From positions 1-38,199 of the forward strand of contig CAMDVN010000021.1 of NCBI GenBank assembly GCA_945877595.1: a DNA stretch of 38,199 bases. Reading direction: 5' to 3'. Source of the stretch: Cyanobium sp. NIES-981 (GTDB lineage: Bacteria > Cyanobacteriota > Cyanobacteriia > PCC-6307 > Cyanobiaceae). The notes below the pieces were generated by a model that was not told where the DNA came from, did not search any database, and was given only the letters and a program-made list of their open reading frames with translations. Within the stretch, counting starts at the first letter, position 1. The number at the start of each line of letters is the position of its first letter. The position numbers and the translations under genes were made by a program. Below, in pieces: positions 7,356-14,683 of the stretch.

Positions 7356-9056
7356 TTAGAACTTGAACTGGGTTTGGACCAACACGCCAAGTTGATTTAA
7401 GGTTGTTCCACGGCTGTTCTGTTGCTGACCAAGTGGATTGGAAAGATAGAATACAGCAGGAGTCACAGAGATACTATCGGACACTTTAAAGCGGTAGAAC
7501 CACTCAAAGGCATAGTTACTATCATTAGCACCTGCACCATTACGAGTAGCAGTAGTCATCACACCCTGACCAAAAGCAAATCCAGCAGAATTACCTTTGG
7601 CAAACACATCACTCCATTGGAACATAGCAGCCCAGGACTGTGCAGCCGATACGTTGGCGATGGAATTAGAGCCAGTGGTATTTGCAGTTGCAGCAACTGT
7701 CGTCACAGTCCCACTCTGACTCAGGCCGCTATAACCCCAGCCGAGGCTAACCGAAGGGATCCATCCGGATTGCTTAGGCTCCCAATAAGCGCCTAAACCA
7801 ATAGAATTGCTAGAACCATTATTGGCAGGAAGTGTAGTATTGCAGGGCTCTGCAGACGTCGCCATTGGTGTACCACGACGCAGGTTTGTGCCGCAAGTTC
7901 CATAACGATACAGAGCTGCCACACCCCAATTGGTACCGCGACCACCAAATTGAACCGTTACATTATTTTGACCATAAGAGCTGAAAATACCCCCAGCGCC
8001 TGGATCGCCATTCTCACCAGTACCTGCTACGTAATTAAGGGATGCAGTCAGGTAAGGATTGCCCTTCTTAACTTTTTGGCGCCAAGTGATGCCGGCACCA
8101 GTACCCGTAGCCTTATTATAGGCGCCAGGTGCGCCGGCAAGGGTGAAGAAATCGAGGATGTCAGCGTTGTAAGCCTGCGGACGGAAGGCAATCATCTCCG
8201 TGTTACGAACCCTTGGGCCCACGGTGATGGCGAGGCTGTCACCCACCGGGAAACGGTAGTAGAGACGGTCAATATTGACGACATTGTCACCGCCCGTTGG
8301 GCTGAATGCCTTGTCAAGATTAGCCATGCCCACAGGGGTGCCACTGAAGGCACTGTTGGCAAAGTTGCCACTGCGCAGACGGGTATAGAGCAGGTCCTTG
8401 CCGGTCCAGCTGGTGGTGAAGTTCAGACGCAGGTCATAGTTGAAGCTAACTGCGCTCCGAGCTGGTACTGCTGCACCTCCAGTATTGGGGTTATTAAGCA
8501 ACTGATTATTCGTACCAACACCGTTACCGCCGTACCCGATTCCACCCAGCACCATGGTGGCTTCACCCTGGAGTTTGGTGGTGGTGGAGAACTGTTGAGC
8601 CTCCAGCTTGCCCACTTTGGCTTCGAGGCCATCCACACGGCCCTTGAGGATGGCGAGTTCCTTCTCGAACTCGGCCATCAGGCGACGCAGCTCGTCGGTC
8701 ACTTCAGTGACGCGATCGAGGCAGGCGTTGAGCAGGGCAGCCGCTTCAAAGCGGCTCATGGCTTGACCGCCCTTGTAGGTGCCGTTGGGATAACCGGCTA
8801 CGCAGCCATACTTCTCGACCAGGTTGCTCAGGGCTTGGTAGGCCCAGTCGGTCGGTTGAACGTCGGAGAACTGGGTGACACTGGTCACCTGGTTCTTGGC
8901 TTCAAAGGCGCGGAAGCGATCCACGTCCTGCTGATTCATGTACTCGTTGACGGCGGCCATGCCGTTGGCGGAAGCCATTTCTTGAGCCGAAGCGGCCAAG
9001 GGGGCCAGCAGGCCCAGAGCTGCTGGGGCTACCAGCAGTTGCTTAAACAAGTTCAT
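7356..9056 (-). CDS. Cyanobacterial SLH-domain outer-membrane porin
   Basis: This 566-residue protein is a cyanobacterial porin of the SomA/SomB or iron-uptake-porin type. A signal peptide (LLVAPAALGLLAPLAASAQ) leads into one SLH domain at about residues 60-115 (FSDVQPTDWAYQALSNLVEKYG, then GYPNGTYKGGQAMSRFEAA), a coiled-coil linker at about residues 120-165 (LRRLMAEFEKELAILKGRVD) and an OprB-like beta-barrel to the C-terminus, which ends in Phe (TQFKF), as outer-membrane barrels do. The SLH domain anchors the barrel to peptidoglycan-linked polymer. The start ATG at 9056 has a GAGG ribosome site. Its leader holds a small hairpin and the region upstream a perfect palindrome, listed separately. 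It sits between two phosphate-related transcription units, but the solute carried cannot be read from sequence. Confidence 0.93.
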   Translation of the reverse strand: MNLFKQLLVAPAALGLLAPLAASAQEMASANGMAAVNEYMNQQDVDRFRAFEAKNQVTSVTQFSDVQPTDWAYQALSNLVEKYGCVAGYPNGTYKGGQAMSRFEAAALLNACLDRVTEVTDELRRLMAEFEKELAILKGRVDGLEAKVGKLEAQQFSTTTKLQGEATMVLGGIGYGGNGVGTNNQLLNNPNTGGAAVPARSAVSFNYDLRLNFTTSWTGKDLLYTRLRSGNFANSAFSGTPVGMANLDKAFSPTGGDNVVNIDRLYYRFPVGDSLAITVGPRVRNTEMIAFRPQAYNADILDFFTLAGAPGAYNKATGTGAGITWRQKVKKGNPYLTASLNYVAGTGENGDPGAGGIFSSYGQNNVTVQFGGRGTNWGVAALYRYGTCGTNLRRGTPMATSAEPCNTTLPANNGSSNSIGLGAYWEPKQSGWIPSVSLGWGYSGLSQSGTVTTVAATANTTGSNSIANVSAAQSWAAMFQWSDVFAKGNSAGFAFGQGVMTTATRNGAGANDSNYAFEWFYRFKVSDSISVTPAVFYLSNPLGQQQNSRGTTLNQLGVLVQTQFKF

Positions 9057-9078
9057 CGGGTCCTCACACCGATAGGAC

Positions 9079-9099
9079 GAATCCCCACAAAAGGGATTC
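9079..9099 (-). promoter_or_regulatory. Hairpin in the porin 5' leader
   Basis: GAATCCC (9079-9085) and GGGATTC (9093-9099) form a 7-bp stem with a 7-nt loop, 23 bp upstream of the porin start codon. It could affect mRNA stability or sRNA access. No known riboswitch is recognised. Confidence 0.4.
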
Positions 9100-9155
9100 C
9101 AATGGACCTTATCGACTCAACCTGGTGGAGCGCCCATTCCAAAGCACGGTCCCAA

Positions 9156-9169
9156 GTATCGTGCGATAC
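9156..9169. promoter_or_regulatory. Perfect palindrome upstream of the porin gene
   Basis: GTATCG-TG-CGATAC is a perfect 14-bp inverted repeat about 100 bp upstream of the porin start, in the 255-bp region between the CHAD gene stop and the porin start. It may be a regulator site; the regulator is unknown. The rest of this intergenic region shows no gene. Confidence 0.4.
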
Positions 9170-9311
9170 ATCGAGGCGTCCAGGGCAATCCAGGATTGGT
9201 GATTGGGCCTCAAAAAGCAGCGCAAAGTGGGCCCCAATTGGTGGCTTGGTATCGACGCGCTGCTGACACCCGTTGAACGGCAGCTTGGCTGGCGCTGCCC
9301 TTTTGGCACCA

Positions 9312-10307
9312 TCAGCCCGCCGGGTTCTCGCTCAGGAATTCGCCCCTGATCCAAGACCTCAGCTGATGGGCCTGCCGCCGCCGATGGGCCCGGCGCTGAT
9401 CGGCCAGCAGGGCCTGCAGCAGCTGACGCCGCTGGCCCACGCCGTGGTGGCGCTCCACCAGATCACGCCAACGCACCCAGCAGGTGCGGCCAGCTTGATC
9501 AAGCAGCCCATGCAATTTGGGCAGGCTGCGCTCAAGCCCTAGCGGCATTTGATCGTCGATTGCTTTCTGCAGCACCTGCAGGTCATTGAGCTCGCCCAAG
9601 AGCTCCTGCATCTGCTTGAAGCGATCCAACCAGCCCAACGAAGCGGGGCCTAAGAGGGGCCTGCAATTCTCCAGCTGATAGCGAACGGCCTTGATTTGTT
9701 TGCGCAAGCCATGCAGCGATTCGCGCTCCTCACTGTTGGTGAGCTGTTCTAAAAACCAGGCCGGATTCAAGAACAACTTCGACAGCTGGGGAACCTGCCA
9801 CTCCAGCAACCAGTCACTGAGGGGTGCTTCGCCAAGTGGCGTCAAGGCGGGTTTCTTCAGCCAGCGCTGCAGCTGGGCCAGCAGCTCCAGGTAGGCGCCG
9901 CCCTGCAGTTGCTCCACCACATGGCGATGGGCGAGTTGTCGCTCGCGGTGCAGCTGTTTGATCACCAGACGCAGCGCCCTGCGCTCCCCATCGGGAAGCT
10001 GGGGCATCAAGCTGCCATCGAGGCGATGCTGCAAGACATCGAGATCGCGAGCCAAACCCAGCCGGCGCCCCGCCTTCGCCAGCCGGGCATCGCTCACGGC
10101 AATGGGCAACTGCAGAGCCGGCCTTAAATGCTCCACGGTGCTGCGCAGCCGCCGCATGGCCACACGCATCTGGTGGAGATCCTCAGGATCACGGCCAGAG
10201 AGCACCGGCGTCTGAAGTTTAACGAGCAGTTTGAGCTGATGTTGAATCAACTGCACGGCCAGATCACCGTTGCTGAGCATTGCCGAATGCAGCACGGTGG
10301 TTTTCAA
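9312..10307 (-). CDS. CHAD-domain protein (polyphosphate-associated)
   Basis: This 331-residue all-helical protein is a CHAD (conserved histidine alpha-helical) domain. The N-terminal helix hairpin carries HQMRVAMRRLRSTVEHL and the second half repeats the theme with LHGLRKQIKAVRYQLE and RFKQMQELLGELNDLQVL. These are the Lys/Arg/His-rich signatures of CHAD proteins, which bind inorganic polyphosphate and often lie near phosphate genes. There is no signal peptide, so it is cytoplasmic. The first possible start is a TTG at 10307 whose TTGA overlaps the stop of the upstream pstS-like gene; an ATG at 10280 is the alternative. The overlap indicates co-transcription with the PstS-like protein. The function proposed here, polyphosphate binding or granule association, comes from the family; no catalytic domain is fused to it. 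Confidence 0.85.
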   Translation of the reverse strand: MKTTVLHSAMLSNGDLAVQLIQHQLKLLVKLQTPVLSGRDPEDLHQMRVAMRRLRSTVEHLRPALQLPIAVSDARLAKAGRRLGLARDLDVLQHRLDGSLMPQLPDGERRALRLVIKQLHRERQLAHRHVVEQLQGGAYLELLAQLQRWLKKPALTPLGEAPLSDWLLEWQVPQLSKLFLNPAWFLEQLTNSEERESLHGLRKQIKAVRYQLENCRPLLGPASLGWLDRFKQMQELLGELNDLQVLQKAIDDQMPLGLERSLPKLHGLLDQAGRTCWVRWRDLVERHHGVGQRRQLLQALLADQRRAHRRRQAHQLRSWIRGEFLSENPAG

Positions 10308-11371
10308 CGAAATTGGGCCCGCTTAACCTGCTCCAAACTGCGCTGCAGCGTCACGCTGAGACTTTCCCCCACAGTTTGCTTGCCACCAAAGGCACTGCCA
10401 AGCACATTGCGATACAGCTTGGATTCCACCAGCCGGTAGGTGCTTGCAGGCAGGGGAATATAGCCAGCAGACTCAACAAAGCGAAGTCCATTCTGCAAAA
10501 TATAGGTCACAAATCGGCGAGCCTCGGGCTGCTGCTTGATCGCCTGATCATTGATATAGAGAAACAACGGCCTCGACAATGGCACATAGTTTTCGCTCTG
10601 CACAGAGGCCACGGTGGGCGCCACCATGCCTTTGCTGCCAAGAATCATCAGCGGCTTCAACAGTGCACGATTGCGCGCAAAGTAAGCGTATCCAAAATAG
10701 CCCAAGGCATTGGGATCTTTGGCAACACAGCGCACTAGCACATTATCATCTTCACTGTCAAAGTAATCTGACCGCGCGTTGGTCTCATCGCCCGTGACAG
10801 CCTTGTTGAAATAGTCGTAAGTACCGGAGTCTTTGCCTGGTCCGCAGAGGTTAATCGGCTGCTTGGGCCAGGCGGGGTTGAGTTGATTCCACTGTTTGAT
10901 TTTGCCCTGGGCCTGACGGCCCCAAAGCTGACCAAGCTGCCGGATCGAGAGCATGCTGAGCCAGCGATTGGCTGGATTCACCACCACGGTGATCGCGTCA
11001 AAGGCGATCGGCAGTTCGATAAAGCGCACGCCACGGGCCTGGCAAGCTCGCAATTCCCGGGAGTTGATGGCCCGCGAAGCATTGGCGATGGCCAGCTCCC
11101 CATTGCAAAACTGGCGAAAACCAGCCGAAGTGCCGGTTTCCTTGAGGCTGATGCGCACTTGGGCGTTTCGCGTTTTGTCCTTGTAGGCCGCGATGGCCAC
11201 CTCAAGGATCGGAAACACGGTGCTCGAGCCGCCGATGCGCACGGTTGCGGGGCTGGCTGGTGCGGGCATGGCCCCACCAGGGGGCTTGGCCACCTGGGCC
11301 ATGGCTGGAGCCGACCACATCGCCAACAGCAGAGCAGCCAGTGAATTGAACATGGTGGTCACGCTTGCCAT
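10304..11371 (-). CDS. PstS-like (SphX-type) phosphate-binding protein
   Basis: This second PBP-like substrate-binding protein of about 355 residues is divergent from the pstS at 6160. It has a signal peptide ending SAPAMAQV, then VRIGGSSTVFPILEVAIAAY, SLKETGTSAGFRQFCNGELAIANASR and GPGKDSGTYDYF, the three phosphate-site loops of the PstS/SphX family. Four cysteines are present in the mature part. I chose ATG 11371, which has AGGA at good spacing; ATG 11353 is possible. Its stop overlaps the start of the CHAD gene. A Pho box stands in the 58-bp gap behind corA, so it can be transcribed separately from corA under phosphate stress. Whether it feeds a permease or acts as a sensor is not visible. 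Confidence 0.88.
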   Translation of the reverse strand: MASVTTMFNSLAALLLAMWSAPAMAQVAKPPGGAMPAPASPATVRIGGSSTVFPILEVAIAAYKDKTRNAQVRISLKETGTSAGFRQFCNGELAIANASRAINSRELRACQARGVRFIELPIAFDAITVVVNPANRWLSMLSIRQLGQLWGRQAQGKIKQWNQLNPAWPKQPINLCGPGKDSGTYDYFNKAVTGDETNARSDYFDSEDDNVLVRCVAKDPNALGYFGYAYFARNRALLKPLMILGSKGMVAPTVASVQSENYVPLSRPLFLYINDQAIKQQPEARRFVTYILQNGLRFVESAGYIPLPASTYRLVESKLYRNVLGSAFGGKQTVGESLSVTLQRSLEQVKRAQFR

Positions 11372-11400
11372 CAAATCCTGATGCAGCAGAGGTGATGCAG

Positions 11401-11419
11401 GGGTTAAGGAAAGGTTGTG
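11401..11419 (-). promoter_or_regulatory. Pho box of the pstS-like/CHAD unit
   Basis: On the minus strand 11419-11401 reads CACAACCT-TTC-CTTAACCC, again two 8-bp repeats with a 3-bp spacer. The second half matches the picocyanobacterial Pho consensus fully, and the first differs mainly at positions 2-3. It lies 30 bp upstream of the pstS-like start codon. I see no convincing -10. Confidence 0.6.
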
Positions 11420-11429
11420 GCCGCCAAAC

Positions 11430-12530
11430 TCAGCGGGGCGTAATCCAATCTTGAAACCATCCACGCCGCCACAGCCACCAGGTCTGCACCAGGGCAACCA
11501 GGGCCATCAAGACCAGGGAATATTCATAGCCAAAGCGCCATTTGAGCTCAGGCATCTGCTCAAAATTCATGCCGTAGATGCCAGCAATAAAGGTGAGGGG
11601 AGCAAAAATACTGGTCAAGATGGTCAGCGTCTTCATCACCTGGTTCATTCGATTGCTCACGCTGGCGGCATAGGCCTGGGTGATCGCATCGCACTGATGC
11701 CGCAACAGCTCCGTGTTGTCAAACAGCAGATCCACCAAATCACCCATCTCCTGGAAGCCCCCGAGGGCCTCCGGGCCCAGCAGCTGCTGCCGCTGACGCA
11801 GCAGCACCCGGATCTGGTGACGCAACGGCCAGATCTGCCGGCGAATCGTGCGTAGGTTGCTGCGATGCCCAAAGGTGCGGGCCAACAGCTTCGGCTTGGG
11901 ACTGCGCAGGGCCATTTCCTCGAGATCCTCAAGCCGGTTGGCGATCTGCTCGAGCATCGGAAACAGATCATCGAGGAGCTCATCGATGAGGTAATGGAGG
12001 ATGTCATCGAGATCACGCTGCTCCAAACAGCCAATTCGCGACTCCAACCAGCTGGTGAGGGCCTCAAAGGGCTCACCCAACGGCGCCTCCTCCACGGTGA
12101 TCAACAGCCCAGGCAGCAACAGCAACCCCACCTGGTTGCTGATCAGGTGGGATGGATCATGGGCAAAGGCCAGGCGGTGCAAGACCACAAGCACGGCATC
12201 GCCCATCCCATCCACCCTGGGTCGCTGCGGCACCTCGAGCAATGGCGGCAGCAGAATCGCTGGCACATCCAGCATCTGCAGCATGCCCCTGATCAGCTCG
12301 GGGTTGGAGAGGCCCCCCACCCGGAGCCACAGCGGCACTCCCAGTGCCCTGAGCTCCGCCAACTCGTTCAGCTGGCGGATCCTGTGCACGCTTGGGCCTT
12401 CATCGCCAAACACCACCGCCGAAAACCGGCTCGAGCATCGGCCACCGGCCACAAACAGCTGGCTGGGCAAATTGGCCGGCCGCTCCTCAAGCAGCCGTGA
12501 ATTCAGAGCACCAGGGGTGGGGCGCAGCAA
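11430..12530 (-). CDS. corA: CorA-family magnesium/cobalt transporter
   Basis: This 366-residue CorA channel subunit imports Mg2+ and other divalent cations through a homopentamer in the inner membrane. The N-terminal two thirds are the cytoplasmic alpha/beta and long-helix funnel. Two C-terminal transmembrane helices flank the signature YGMNFEQMPEL with the GMN motif at residues 320-322, the selectivity filter. The protein ends with the basic tail WRRGWFQDWITPR typical of the family. The reading frame begins with TTG at 12530, directly after an in-frame stop; no ATG or GTG gives a sensible alternative. The pstS-like gene follows 58 bp downstream on the same strand. Mg2+ is the usual counter-ion of ATP and polyphosphate, which may explain the grouping, but that link is inference. 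Confidence 0.9.
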   Translation of the reverse strand: MLRPTPGALNSRLLEERPANLPSQLFVAGGRCSSRFSAVVFGDEGPSVHRIRQLNELAELRALGVPLWLRVGGLSNPELIRGMLQMLDVPAILLPPLLEVPQRPRVDGMGDAVLVVLHRLAFAHDPSHLISNQVGLLLLPGLLITVEEAPLGEPFEALTSWLESRIGCLEQRDLDDILHYLIDELLDDLFPMLEQIANRLEDLEEMALRSPKPKLLARTFGHRSNLRTIRRQIWPLRHQIRVLLRQRQQLLGPEALGGFQEMGDLVDLLFDNTELLRHQCDAITQAYAASVSNRMNQVMKTLTILTSIFAPLTFIAGIYGMNFEQMPELKWRFGYEYSLVLMALVALVQTWWLWRRGWFQDWITPR

Positions 12531-12849
12531 GGGGGTTCAGGGGCGAGCCAACGTTCAACAACAAAACCGAGGCAGATCAGCGACACCTGGATCAATAGAC
12601 AGCCACCGATGGACGTACCCCAGTCTCTAAGTGACTTTGCCATTGGACGACCGCAATCGCTTCAATTTGCAGCACCATTGCAAGCCAGCTGGGCGCAAGT
12701 TGTCGGTGCCTTGGATCACACCGGCCTGCATCACACCGGTCTGGACCACACCCCTGGATCATCCCAAAGCTCAACCGCAAAGGGCCCTTGGCCTTGCACC
12801 AAGCCTTAGCAAGCTCTTAACCGTCCGTTTTTAAGATCAAAAACTGTTT
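12531..12849. other. Divergent intergenic region corA / small conserved gene
   Basis: This 319-bp stretch separates corA (minus) from the small gene at 12850 (plus). It contains three and a half 15-bp tandem repeats (12712-12765) and, near the plus-strand gene, CTTAACCG (12816-12823) followed by GTTTTTAAG, which resembles half of a Pho box. Short open frames cross it on both strands, but their composition follows the repeat and none looks like a real gene. Confidence 0.6.
12712..12765. repeat. 15-bp tandem repeat, about 3.5 copies
   Basis: Units are TGGATCACACCGGCC (12712-12726), TGCATCACACCGGTC (12727-12741), a 13-bp variant TGGACCACACCCC (12742-12754), and a partial TGGATCATCCC (from 12755). 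They lie between corA and the gene at 12850. The copies have diverged, so the array is not very recent. Confidence 0.8.
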
Positions 12850-13161
12850 GTGCTGAGTGGCCCTGTGAATGGCGCCAATCCCCCGAATGGCGACAGCAAC
12901 GCCGCCGCCGGCTCGGGTCTGAATCCTGCGCCCTCACCCATGGAAGCCCACTCTGGCTACCGCGGGGCCGACTGGACCCCAGAGCGCCTGGTGTTTCACC
13001 AAAACCTGGAGAGCTTTGCTGAGCGGGTGGGCCTGGTGGTGGGCCTGCAGAGCAACGGCAAAATCAGTCAGGAGCAGGCCTATGCCGAAATCCGCAAGAT
13101 CTGGCGACATCTCAAAGACAGCAAGGATGAGCTCCTGAACAGCAAGTCAAGGCCCCAGTAA
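12850..13161 (+). CDS. Small conserved cyanobacterial protein of unknown function (DUF7219-like)
   Basis: This protein has up to 103 residues from GTG 12850; an ATG at 12940 would give 73 residues and removes a low-complexity Asn/Ala/Pro N-terminus. The conserved part runs YRGADWTPERLVFHQNLESFAERVGLVVGL, then a Gly-Lys turn, then EQAYAEIRKIWRHLKDSKDELL: a short two-to-three-helix protein. This resembles small cyanobacterial proteins I associate with DUF7219 (TPENLVFNANLQEF-type motif), though the family number is from memory. There is no signal peptide or metal motif. It lies 85 bp upstream of ackA on the same strand; a functional link is not evident. Confidence 0.7.
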   Translation: MLSGPVNGANPPNGDSNAAAGSGLNPAPSPMEAHSGYRGADWTPERLVFHQNLESFAERVGLVVGLQSNGKISQEQAYAEIRKIWRHLKDSKDELLNSKSRPQ

Positions 13162-13246
13162 GCCGGGCCTCCAGCAGGGGATCCCCAAGCTGATCCGAGC
13201 CCAAACCAGCCGATCCATCCAGACTTGTGGTCTCCACCATCGGGCC

Positions 13247-14401
13247 ATGGCTGATCAGCTCACCCACGCTGTGCTGGTGCTCAATGCCGGCAGCTCAAGC
13301 ATCAAGGCGGCGCTGATCGGCCAAGACGCCCATGGGCAACGCCGCCGCCTTTGGCAAGACCAGCGCCCCTGGGCTGCCGCTGGCCAGGGCCCCGCAGCCA
13401 ACGGCCTGAGCCAGGCGATCGGGGCCTGCCTGGATCCCTGGCTGGCCAAGGCCCTGCAGCCCTGGCAAGGGCAGCTGGGCCTGGTGGCCCACCGGGTGGT
13501 GCACGGCGGAGCCCGCTACACCGCCCCCACCCGCTTAACGCCCGAGGTGATGGCTGGCATCAGGCACACCCAAGAGCTGGCCCCCCTCCACAACGGTGTG
13601 GCCCTAGCGGTGATCCACTGGATGGCGCATTGGTTACCGAGCTGGCACAGCGAGCTCGAGCAATGGGCCTGCTTTGACACCGCCTTCCATCACACGCTTC
13701 CCGAGGCGGCCTCCACCTATGCCATCCCCGAGCCCTGGCGCCGGCAAGGCCTGCGGCGGTTTGGTTTTCACGGGCTCAATCACCAGCACGTGAGCGAAAC
13801 CGTGGCGGCGATCCTGCACGAAGAGGGTGGCTCAGCGGAGCAGGCTCAGCGATTGCGGCTGATCAGCTGCCATCTGGGGGCCGGCAGTTCGCTCTGTGCC
13901 ATCGCCGGCGGCCGCAGCGTGGCCACCACAATGGGGTTCACGCCGCTTGAGGGTCTGGTGATGGCCACCCGCAGTGGCTCGGTGGATCCGGGCCTGCTGC
14001 TGCATCTGCTGCTGGAAACAGGCTTGAGCCCCCAGGAGCTCAGTGATGGGCTCAACCACCAAGGCGGCCTGCTCGGCCTCTCGGGCCTCAGTGGCGACAT
14101 GCGTCAGCTACGCCAGGCTGCGGACCAGGGCCACGCTGGGGCGCAGCTGGCGCTTGAGGTGTTCACCCAGAAGCTGCTGGAGGGTATCGGCGCCATGGCC
14201 TCCGCCCTGCGGGGGGTCGATGTGATCGCCCTCAGCGGCGGGATTGGCCAGCACGACGAGCAGCTGGCCCACACCTTGATGCAGGAGCTCGCCTGGCTAG
14301 GGCCGTTTCGGCTGTTGCAGATCCCCGCCGATGAAGAGGGCCAGATCGCGCAGCAATGCCTGGCGGCCAACCACGGCCAAACCAACCTGGCCCCCAGCTG
14401 A
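13247..14401 (+). CDS. ackA: Acetate kinase
   Basis: Acetate kinase interconverts acetyl phosphate + ADP and acetate + ATP in the cytoplasm, completing fermentative acetate formation or allowing acetate use. The 384-residue protein has the ASKHA-fold signatures VLVLNAGSSSIK at the N-terminus, HRVVHGG, RFGFHGLNHQHVSE, the ATP-site CHLGAGSSLCAIAGG, GFTPLEGLVMATRSGSVDPG, and IALSGGIGQHDEQ. The length is a little under the usual 400. The start ATG at 13247 is the first that includes the beta-strand before NAGSS. No phosphotransacetylase gene is adjacent, so the pathway partner must be elsewhere. About 280 bp without a recognisable gene follow before the secretion locus. Confidence 0.95.
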   Translation: MADQLTHAVLVLNAGSSSIKAALIGQDAHGQRRRLWQDQRPWAAAGQGPAANGLSQAIGACLDPWLAKALQPWQGQLGLVAHRVVHGGARYTAPTRLTPEVMAGIRHTQELAPLHNGVALAVIHWMAHWLPSWHSELEQWACFDTAFHHTLPEAASTYAIPEPWRRQGLRRFGFHGLNHQHVSETVAAILHEEGGSAEQAQRLRLISCHLGAGSSLCAIAGGRSVATTMGFTPLEGLVMATRSGSVDPGLLLHLLLETGLSPQELSDGLNHQGGLLGLSGLSGDMRQLRQAADQGHAGAQLALEVFTQKLLEGIGAMASALRGVDVIALSGGIGQHDEQLAHTLMQELAWLGPFRLLQIPADEEGQIAQQCLAANHGQTNLAPS

Positions 14402-14683
14402 AGGCAGCCTCAAAGCAACGCAAATGGTCGACCGAACGCCTTAGCGACGCAGCCATCAATCTGCAGCACAAGACAAGCAGAGCCGCTGCCATCAAAGAGC
14501 AGGTAGCCAAAAGATGCCAAGCAAGCGATACGTTTTGCCGAAGCTCGCCACGCTTTGGTGGATGTGAACCAAGCCGCTCAAATTGTGCATCACATTGGTG
14601 AGCGAGCAAATCGGGACGTGAAATCTGATCACGGTGAGAGAGAGCTTTAGGGCTCACGAATTTCCCTTTCCCAACGTTTCACC

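Noticed and set aside
7950-9266. Open frame of 438 codons on the plus strand
   Set aside because: Antisense to the porin gene, which has signal peptide, SLH domain and barrel end; no recognisable protein on the plus strand.
12592-12809. Short open frames on both strands upstream of the small conserved gene
   Set aside because: Their composition simply follows the 15-bp repeat; no ribosome site or domain.
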